Below are positions 1 through 4,880 of a DNA stretch of 9,695 nucleotides, in pieces. The stretch is from NCBI GenBank assembly GCA_035570275.1, contig DATMNI010000475.1, positions 1-9,695 of the forward strand. The letters are read 5' to 3'. Position numbers and translations under genes: made by a program. Every line of letters starts with the position of its first letter. The first letter of the stretch is position 1. Under the pieces are notes generated by a model. The model was not told the DNA's origin. It worked only from the letters and a program-made list of their open reading frames with translations, and made no database searches. This DNA is from DATMNI01 sp035570275 (GTDB lineage: Bacteria; Acidobacteriota; Terriglobia; Bryobacterales; Bryobacteraceae).

Positions 1-355
1 GCTGCTCTGCTGGTTGCGGCCCGCGGCCCCCGCGGCGACCACCGAAACTGACGGCGTTCCACTTCGAGAGATCCTTTCCGTCGAACAGCACGATGGCATC
101 GGAGGGCGCGGAGGGCGTTGGAATCGGGAGGCCGGGCGTCACCTTGCGCGGCTGAGGCCGCGAATGGTCATGCGCCAGCCATTTTTGATCGGACAACCGG
201 GAGCCGACCGGACTGCCGTCGAACGGGCCGCGGCCCGGGGGATACTGCACGGCGCCTTGCGGGGCTCCCTGCTGCGCCTCTGCAATTCCTGCCGCCGTGG
301 CACACACCGGCAAATACGCGACAATCTGCTTTGCAAACGATCTTCGATTTACCAT
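1..355 (-). CDS. DUF1080 (3-keto-disaccharide hydrolase-like) protein, Tat-exported, N-terminal part
   Basis: Reading leftward from the ATG at 355, the frame stays open to the window edge for 118 residues, so only the N-terminus is present. Residues 3-9 read NRRSFAK, a good twin-arginine motif, followed by a hydrophobic stretch and an AEA-Q site near residue 27, so Tat export to the periplasm is expected. Residues 60-75 (WLAHDHSRPQPRKVTPG region) and LFDGKDLSKW at 90-99 are typical of the linker and first strand of DUF1080 proteins, a jelly-roll family linked to 3-keto-glycoside hydrolysis and common in Acidobacteriota and Planctomycetes. The start is fixed by AGAAGGA 9 nt upstream. The catalytic part lies outside the window, so the family call is firm but the substrate is unknown. 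It is followed upstream by 344 bp without a gene, so it probably has its own promoter. Confidence 0.85.
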   Translation of the reverse strand, partial: MVNRRSFAKQIVAYLPVCATAAGIAEAQQGAPQGAVQYPPGRGPFDGSPVGSRLSDQKWLAHDHSRPQPRKVTPGLPIPTPSAPSDAIVLFDGKDLSKWNAVSFGGRRGGRGPQPAEQ

Positions 356-356
356 T

Positions 357-394
357 TGGGCTGTTCCTTCTCTAATGGGCTGTTCCTTCTCTAA
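357..394. repeat. Perfect 19-bp tandem duplication carrying the ribosome binding site
   Basis: TGGGCTGTTCCTTCTCTAA occurs at 357-375 and again, without a gap, at 376-394. On the minus strand each copy contains the AGAAGGA Shine-Dalgarno sequence of the DUF1080 gene that starts at 355. Only the proximal copy is correctly spaced from the ATG (9 nt); the distal copy lies 28 nt from it. Confidence 0.95.
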
Positions 395-397
395 ATG

Positions 398-426
398 AGA
401 ATAGACTTTCGGCAGGCCGCGAACAA
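398..426 (-). promoter_or_regulatory. Possible sigma-70 promoter of the DUF1080 gene
   Basis: On the minus strand TTGTTC (421-426) and TATTCT (398-403) are separated by 17 bp. The -10 matches the consensus at 4 of 6 positions and the -35 at about half. Transcription would begin near 391, giving a leader of about 36 nt that holds both copies of the duplicated ribosome binding site. This rests on motif matching only. Confidence 0.35.
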
Positions 427-699
427 GGAGCGCTGTTTGGGTTTCGGAGCGCCGATCCGATGTGTTTTTTTTGAAGAGCGCGGAAGCGAGGCCGCCGCGC
501 TCCGGTCATCGGCTCGATGAGCCCACCAGGCTATCCCTCGGCATGGTTGCTTCCCAGCAGAGTCCGCTTCCGTTTCCCTGGCAGATTCATTGTAACCTTA
601 GCTTCTCCAGCCCTCGGAAGTTTCTCTTTCTCCACAGCTCCGTCTACCGGCTTATCCGGCGACTCCTGGAGATACCTTCGGCCGAGTCGCATTGATTGA
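427..699. other. Non-coding stretch between the channel remnant and the DUF1080 gene
   Basis: No frame here shows convincing coding character. It contains an inverted repeat GAGCGCGG/CCGCGCTC (476-483 and 495-502, loop 11). Next to it are two overlapping, mutually exclusive small hairpins: TCATCG/CGATGA (506-511 with 515-520) and GGCTC/GAGCC (511-515 with 519-523). A run of eight T lies just left of the first repeat (465-472). The geometry does not fit a rho-independent terminator on either strand. The stretch directly follows the channel stop and may hold upstream control for the DUF1080 gene. Confidence 0.5.
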
Positions 700-1305
700 T
701 CACTTCGTTCCCGACGAAAAATATCTGCCGATGGCAACAATGGAGACGCCAAGTCCGAGCAGCACTTCGGTATCAGTGAGCAGCTTCGAATACCATGCTG
801 TTGCGTACATGTCTCCGTAACCCAGAGTAGTTATCGTCACACAACTGTAGTGGAGGCAATCCAGATATGACAAGCAAGCATTTGGAACCGTCAGAATGCG
901 CTCGCCGCTCTTAAGCAATGTCCAAGGATGGTGGATTCCATTGAACGGCGTTCCCGGAGTAGATGACATAAGCAGAAGCGTGAAGTACAGATTGCAAAAG
1001 ATCACTAGTATCGCCAGATAGGATGAAACTGTTCGCCGCAGGAAGTTCTAGTTTACCGGGAAGTACAGGAAGTTGTAGACCAGTGCCTTGACCGATACGT
1101 AGAATAGCAAGTTCGGGAAGATCATGACTCCGACAATTTCAGGAGTATAGATATGGACTACCTGCAATTCGATTATGTTCAAAATCAGGGTGTAAGTGGT
1201 CAATGCAGTCCAGAAGAAGGGATTCCTCGTCATGCACAGTTCCTTCTTGGGAAATGCTAGCAAACCTCTCAGGTGCTTGATGACTTTGCCGTACATGTCC
1301 TGCAT
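700..1305 (-). pseudogene. Small potassium-channel-like membrane protein interrupted by an in-frame TAG
   Basis: Starting at ATG 1305 the frame encodes 85 residues, meets TAG at 1048-1050, then continues in the same frame to TGA at 700-702. Read through, it is about 201 residues. The first half has two hydrophobic segments (about residues 30-50 and 58-83). The second half has a hydrophobic segment around 1025-966, then a pore helix and selectivity filter, CVTITTLGYGDMYA, and a final hydrophobic helix. TLGYGD is the potassium-channel signature, so this is an ion-channel (Ion_trans_2-like) protein with four membrane segments plus a pore loop. The C-terminal half alone would resemble a two-helix channel, but restarting at ATG 1005 would cut into its first helix. 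CAG to TAG by one transition is the simplest explanation, and read-through or an assembly error cannot be excluded. The gene is more AT-rich than its neighbours, hinting at transfer. The IS1380 element sits 98 bp upstream, within its likely promoter region, and an in-frame TAA directly before 1305 supports this start. Confidence 0.75.
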
Positions 1306-1403
1306 TGTCTTAATCTTAGAGCTCCATTGGGGGGCTCTGGCGTCATTGTATCGTGTCTAATGCGGCAAGCGCCTAAAGACATCTGCGTCGCAACTTGTCT
1401 ATA
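1306..1403. other. Upstream region of the channel gene, cut off by the IS
   Basis: These 98 bp separate the channel start from the IS end. I see no convincing -35/-10 pair: a TACAAT on the minus strand near 1350 lacks a -35 at proper distance. There is also no strong Shine-Dalgarno sequence close to ATG 1305. The IS insertion displaced whatever lay further upstream. Confidence 0.5.
1400..1403. repeat. Target site duplication, left copy (TATA)
   Basis: TATA directly abuts the IS end. The same four bases abut the other end at 2858-2861. No longer direct repeat fits (the fifth bases differ). Confidence 0.75.
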
Positions 1404-1417
1404 AACCTGAATCCGGC
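1404..1417. repeat. Terminal inverted repeat (transposase 3' end) of the IS1380 element
   Basis: AACCTGAATCCGGC, the exact reverse complement of 2844-2857, lies 15 bp beyond the transposase stop. The palindromic TATA target duplication outside it makes the repeat look 18 bp long. Confidence 0.9.
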
Positions 1418-1432
1418 ATGAAGATTGCGATT

Positions 1433-2741
1433 TTAGGGCTGGATCGGTTTCAGTCGGTGAACCTTGCACAGGATGCCATCAGCCAGATCCTGCAGCAGCG
1501 GCGACTCTCGAAGGCGAAGAACCGGGCGGTTCTGCGGGCGAGTCAGTTCACCCGGCAGCAGGAACAGTTTGTAGCGCAGCTTTTGAAGAGTCAAGCTCTG
1601 CCAGGATTCCTCCAGGCAATTCCGCTGAAACGCAGTGACCAGGTTGTAGGCAAGCCGAATGATCTCCAGATACAGCGCGTTGGCTGCAAATGAAGAAGTC
1701 GGGATCTTGCGCAATGCATAATCTTCACGCAGTTCACAGATCCGCGGCTCCATTGCTGCCCGCCCATCATAGAAATGCCAGATGCCGGCCGGCGTCAGAT
1801 CCATGTTGGTTACCCAGGCGCGATACATGTAGCGACCCATGGTGAAGAGCGTGGTTTCAGCTTCATCGTTGGGAATGAATCGTCGCGCCACTACGGATTG
1901 ACGGGCGTGCGGCCAACCGTGGGAGCGATGATCGAACTCGGCCATCTCCCACTGCTTGTTGACGGATTCATACCGTAAGCCTGGAAGCAATCGCTTGAAT
2001 GCTTGGGTCAGGCGGGCCACGACTGCATATTGGGCGGCTCTGGCTTCGAGGATTTCCAGGACCGGATTGAAACCAAAACCGGCATCCGCCCGGACACGCA
2101 GTTCTCGAATATCTGGTGGTACGTTGACGAAACAGGACGCCATCAATTCAACGCTGCCATCCCATGTGCCAGCATTGCCTGGCCGCAGTTCGGTATCCCA
2201 CAGATAGGAGGAGTTGGCTTCCAGGCACACCAGCGGGTTGTAGGAACGCTTACCCCGATGACGGGGATTGTAGCCGACCTCGGCCTTTTGCTGACGCCCG
2301 AACACCGTGACCACACTACTGTCGAGATCAAAGATCAAGCGGGAACGGTGGTCTGGCCGGTGAATGAAACTTTGCAGCAGTCGATCGTTCACCCGGTGCA
2401 TCTGTTCCAAGAACGAGTCGGGAGCCTGATGCAAGAAACGGCGCAACGTTTGCGGATCGGGGAAGCTCGGCAGGCCAGTCAGGTATTGGAAAGTACCGTT
2501 GAAACGTAAGAATGACGCGGTCTCCAAGCGGTCCAAACCCCAGCACAATAGGATAGACCAGAGCCAGTATCATTTGGGACAGACTGTATCGATGGTTGCG
2601 TCTGGGGTAGGTCAGGTGCCGGGCCAGGAAGTCGCGCACCTGCAGCACTTGCAGGAATTCGTGGAAAAAATACGCACCGCCAAAGTGCGTCAAACCCCTA
2701 TGATCACAGGCGATTCGCAAATTTCGTGGTGCCCTATGCAT
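1433..2741 (-). pseudogene. IS1380-family DDE transposase with a single-base frameshift
   Basis: The N-terminal part starts at ATG 2741 and contains LTHFGGAYFFHEFLQ and LSQMILALVYPIVLG. The remainder, from LDRLETASFLRFNGTFQYLTG to the TAA at 1433, lies in the +1 frame. Both halves match one IS1380 transposase. The break falls at about 2535, where the minus strand reads CTGGGGTTTGGAC and CTGGGGTTGGAC would restore the frame. Repaired, the protein has 435 residues, a normal length for the family. Likely catalytic residues are Asp in DLDSSVVTVFG, Asp in RADAGFGF and Glu in ICELREDYAL, all in the downstream frame and intact. A TTG at 2548 could start the downstream frame, but it lacks the N-terminal DNA-binding part. 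TAAGG 5 nt before ATG 2741 is the ribosome binding site, and it lies inside a hairpin. IS1380 elements normally use one continuous gene, so programmed frameshifting is unlikely. Confidence 0.85.
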
Positions 2742-2778
2742 CTGAGCCTTACCTCACTAAAAGTTAGGTAAGGCTCAG
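2742..2778 (-). promoter_or_regulatory. Hairpin abutting the transposase start codon and covering its ribosome binding site
   Basis: CTGAGCCTTACCT (2742-2754) and AGGTAAGGCTCAG (2766-2778) form a perfect 13-bp stem. Three more pairs (2756-2758 with 2762-2764) extend it beyond one mismatch. In the transposase mRNA the 3' arm ends at the base before ATG 2741 and contains the TAAGG ribosome binding site. In IS10 and IS50 such hairpins block translation of transcripts that enter from outside the element. The same role here is an inference. Confidence 0.75.
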
Positions 2779-2784
2779 AATACC
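2779..2784 (-). promoter_or_regulatory. Candidate -10 box of the transposase promoter
   Basis: TATTCT on the minus strand lies just outside the hairpin. Transcription would start near 2772, inside the first arm of the hairpin, so the element's own transcript would lack the full stem. I found no good -35 at 16-18 bp, so the call is weak. Confidence 0.3.
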
Positions 2785-2843
2785 AAAATCGTCTGTAAGG
2801 CCCGTGAATCGGCCTGTTGAGCGGCATTCCGGACGTGAAATAC

Positions 2844-2857
2844 GCCGGATTCAGGTT
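2844..2857. repeat. Terminal inverted repeat (transposase 5' end) of the IS1380 element
   Basis: GCCGGATTCAGGTT is the reverse complement of 1404-1417 and lies about 100 bp upstream of the transposase start. TATA follows directly at 2858-2861. Confidence 0.9.
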
Positions 2858-2861
2858 TATA
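2858..2861. repeat. Target site duplication, right copy (TATA)
   Basis: Matches 1400-1403. Removing the IS plus one copy would rejoin the channel upstream region to the GC-rich block that begins just beyond. Confidence 0.75.
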
Positions 2862-3399
2862 AGACGCATGCCTGAGGCGAGAGCCAACCATCGCGTGCGG
2901 AGGTGGGGCCGCTGTCGGTGGGTCACGTGGGCGCGCGCGCCGACGGGATGGAGAGCCGCGCGTAGGTCGCGTCGGCATCCCGCGTTCTGCGCGCCCGCGC
3001 GCCGTTTGCGATTAACGTCGACGCGGGTGTTTCGCGACGAGGCAGGACCACGACGGGCGGCCCGCCGCGGTCGCGCGTCTCCTGCTTCTCGTCGGCGAGC
3101 GAGCGGCTTCGCCGGCCTCGCCGCGGGCGTCTCCCGCTCGCGCGATTCGAGCCGCTCGTCGCGGGGCGTGTGGGTGCGCGTGCGGTCGGGACCGAGGAGC
3201 CGCGCGCGAGTCGCGCCTGGCACACGCCTTGCGCGCCCGCGCGTCGCCGTCGTCGATCCCGGGCCGGGCCGCGACGCGCGGGTCCCTGCAGGCGCACGTC
3301 TCCTGCTGCTCTCGACGGGCGAACGGCTTCGTCGGCCTCGCTGCGGGCCGGCGCGGCCGCTCGCGCTGTTCGACGGGGGGGCGCGTGGGCGCGCGAAGA
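2862..3399. other. Very GC-rich block without a credible gene
   Basis: From about 2900 the sequence becomes extremely rich in C and G, with many CGCG runs, and returns to normal near 3400. Long open frames exist in several frames on both strands simply because stop codons are rare at such composition. Their translations are dominated by Arg, Ala, Pro, Gly and Ser, show no recognisable domain and have no ribosome binding site. It differs in composition from everything else here, yet the IS target duplication shows that its left edge (2858 on) was contiguous with the channel upstream region before the IS arrived. It could be a foreign insert, the relic of a high-GC gene, or an assembly join. 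Confidence 0.6.
2988..3395. repeat. Degenerate direct repeat, two units, period about 215-240 bp
   Basis: Five landmarks recur in the same order: TGCGCGCCCGCGCG at 2988 and 3230; GTCTCCTGC at 3077 and 3298; CGGCTTCG-CGGCCTCG near 3103 and 3323; CCGCTCGCGC at 3134 and 3357; and GCGTGTGGGTGCGCG at 3166 against GCGCGTGGGCGCGCG at 3381. The offset shrinks from 242 to 215, so the units differ by indels as well as substitutions. Unit 1 spans roughly 2988-3180 and unit 2 roughly 3230-3395. Confidence 0.65.
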
Positions 3400-3541
3400 C
3401 CACGCCGCGGCCAAACTTCTGCACGTGGCGCATCTTCATCAGCAGATCGAACGTCTTCTGGTTCCCGTTGACGTCGATACCGGCGATGTTGTTCTGCTTG
3501 GTGCTGAAACCCAACTTGCGGTAATGGTGGCTTTCGATGCC
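3400..3541 (-). pseudogene. Orphan coding fragment of unrecognised family
   Basis: On the minus strand, directly after the hydrolase stop and in another frame, lies about 45 codons of convincing coding sequence. It begins GIESHHYRKLGFSTKQ, ends MRHVQKFGRGVVF, and almost every third position is G or C. There is no start codon or ribosome binding site at its beginning (only an internal TTG at 3514). At about 3400 it runs into the GC-rich block, where the translation degenerates to an Arg/Pro/Ser-rich string. It therefore looks like an internal or C-terminal piece of a gene truncated on both sides. I do not recognise the family. The complementary plus-strand frame lacks this third-position bias. 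Confidence 0.45.
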
Positions 3542-3542
3542 C

Positions 3543-4478
3543 CTATAGCGTTTTCAGAAATATATTGAGCTCGTCGACCGTGCGCTTGCGTTGATCGTGG
3601 TGCAGATTGTGGGCGGCGCCGTCGATGTGCACCAGTTTCCCGTGCTGGATTACCTTTACGGCTTCTTCGTTCGACTTACGGATTTCGGGCGGTGCGTCGG
3701 CTTTCAATATCAGAACGGGCGCGGCAATCTTCGAAAGCAGTTCCGCCGTCCCCGTGCCGCCCCTGATACCTTGCCCCTCCCGTGGTGTATATGCCGTGAT
3801 ACTGCTTCTTCGAGAGCGCCCAATACTGGCAGTCGACGATGTCCCATTTCGGCGAATCTTTGCGGCATTTTGCCACCAGGTCCTCGAAGCTGCGAATATT
3901 CTGCGCAACCAGTGCCTCCGGAGACCCCGTCATCACAAGTGCGCCCGGCGAAGGCTGTGCTCCGCGTCCTGAGGCCGCTGCTGCCGGCGTCGCCGCTGGT
4001 CCCCGTCCACCCGGTTGGCCGAGGCCGGGATCGAGCATGATAATCGCACGCGCCAAACCGGATACTGCGCCCCGATTCGCATCACCGTAGCGGCGCCCAT
4101 CGAATGACCCATCAGGATCGGTTTATCGAATTTCATCGCATGAACGAAGTCCACCAAGTCGAGGACCTGGGCGTCGGCTGTGTCCGCAGACGTGGGCGGA
4201 TCCGTCAGGCCGTGGCCGCGCGCATCCGTCATGTAGATGTCGTACGACCGTTGCAGATCCTGCGTCAGAGTTGTCCAGCACAGGCCGATATCAGTCGCTC
4301 CGTGGGCCATCACGATCGCGGGCTTTCCCGGCGCGGGAACGGCATGGTAGTAGTGAATGCGAATGCCGTTCGCGTAGACGTAACCGTCCGACCACCCATC
4401 CGGTATGCCCGGCGGCACCGCCGCCACCGCCGCGCCAGCCAGCGTCAAGAGCAACACTACTCGTTGAAAGATCATCAT
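3543..4478 (-). pseudogene. Secreted alpha/beta hydrolase, broken by two compensating single-base indels
   Basis: ATG 4478 (a second ATG follows directly) has GAAGGAG 11 nt upstream and opens a Sec signal peptide, MMIFQRVVLLLTLAGAAVAA. An ATG-like start further upstream at 4550 would put 24 residues before the signal and has no ribosome binding site. Then come VMAHGATD (oxyanion region), TDARGHGLTDPP and the nucleophile elbow GHSMGA, so this is an alpha/beta-fold hydrolase with catalytic Ser. After AQYP the frame is lost near 4058: CCGGTTTGG on the minus strand where CCGGATTTGG fits. The correct frame continues LARAIIMLDPGLG to SKKQYHG and is lost again near 3780, where one extra G lies in CACGGGAGG. 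The last part has VLILKADAPPE, probably holding the acid, and DGAAHNLHHD, holding the His. Repaired, it is 311 residues, a complete enzyme. As it stands, translation ends at 3933, before the acid and His. Substrate unknown. Its neighbours suggest esters. Confidence 0.8.
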
Positions 4479-4765
4479 TTTACGCACTACTCCTTCGTGG
4501 GATTTCTGCGAGCCATTGTAACCCCAACGGGTGCCCGTGGCACCGATCAAACGACAGGTGGGCGCGCGCTTCCGCTTTGCTCTCCCCGCAGTCGGATAGT
4601 CAGCACGCTGGCCGAGGCAAGGGAGTATACTGCTGCGAACCGGGCAACACCGACGCCCGCGGGTTCCTTTACGAGATGCAGCGTCCGTTGCCGGTCTTCT
4701 AGGTTCTAGGCATCGAGCAATTCACCCGTCGGATCCACAGAACGGATGGGCAGTAGCAAGCGTTC
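4479..4765. other. Region upstream of the alpha/beta hydrolase
   Basis: These 287 bp hold no gene. Visible are a small hairpin GGTGCC/GGCACC (4530-4535 and 4539-4544) and a 7-bp tandem TTCTAGG at 4697-4710. No -35/-10 pair of good spacing was found for the hydrolase; a TACAAT near 4518 on the minus strand lacks a partner. Confidence 0.45.
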
Positions 4766-4865
4766 GCCGGCAATGGCTATGGCGGCCAGTTTGGTTCGCG
4801 GCCAGCAGGGAACCGTCGCTCGTACGCCTGCGCCACAAGCTCCTGGACGCCTCCGAAGATCGTGT
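4766..4865 (-). pseudogene. Remnant of a second TetR-family regulator gene
   Basis: The minus strand encodes GVQELVAQAYERRFPAGRE and, after a one-base frameshift, KLAAIAIAGE. The intact TetR (6632-7234) has EVQALVAQAYERRLPEGSE followed by RELAARALAG. At DNA level 4766-4865 aligns with 6764-6862 over about 100 bp, roughly three quarters identical by eye, with one base missing in the remnant. Homology begins about 15 bp beyond the tannase stop and ends without a preserved C-terminus, so the piece cannot encode a functional protein. It lies in the same orientation and in the same relation to the alpha/beta hydrolase as the intact tetR does to the tannase gene. That suggests a former tetR-hydrolase unit. 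Confidence 0.75.
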
Positions 4866-4880
4866 TCACCCAGCCATTGT

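Larger units (their letters stand above)
1404..2857 (-). mobile_element. IS1380-family insertion sequence, 1454 bp, ends intact, transposase frameshifted
   Basis: The element is delimited by perfect 14-bp terminal inverted repeats, AACCTGAATCCGGC at 1404-1417 and its reverse complement at 2844-2857. It is flanked on both sides by TATA (1400-1403 and 2858-2861), a 4-bp target duplication as expected for this family. One transposase gene fills it on the minus strand (1433-2741). The ends look complete, so it was an active insertion rather than a fragment, but the transposase now carries a single-base frameshift. It could still move if a functional transposase acts in trans. It inserted between the channel gene and the GC-rich block. 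Confidence 0.88.

Noticed and set aside
476..502. GC inverted repeat next to a run of eight T as a rho-independent terminator
   Set aside because: The T run precedes the stem on the plus strand, and on the minus strand an A run follows it. Neither orientation gives stem-then-U.
531..752. Minus-strand open frame of 73 codons
   Set aside because: It overlaps the channel gene's end in another frame, has no family resemblance and no ribosome binding site.
2003..2509. Plus-strand open frame of 168 codons within the IS
   Set aside because: It is antisense to the transposase, and the transposase frame explains the sequence.
2530..2548. Programmed frameshift in the transposase
   Set aside because: The shift needed is +1, and the family normally has one continuous gene. 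GGGGTTTGG is better explained by one extra base.
2775..2786. 12-bp identity (TCAGAATACCAA) between the transposase and tetR promoter regions (second copy at 7299-7310)
   Set aside because: A shared 12-mer is expected by chance in a window of this size. It contains a -10-like element in both places but gives no further evidence of relation.
2690..3524. Long open frames on both strands through the GC-rich block
   Set aside because: Stop codons are rare at such composition and the translations are Arg/Pro/Ala/Gly-rich strings without domain structure. Only the 45-codon piece at 3400-3541 looks coding.
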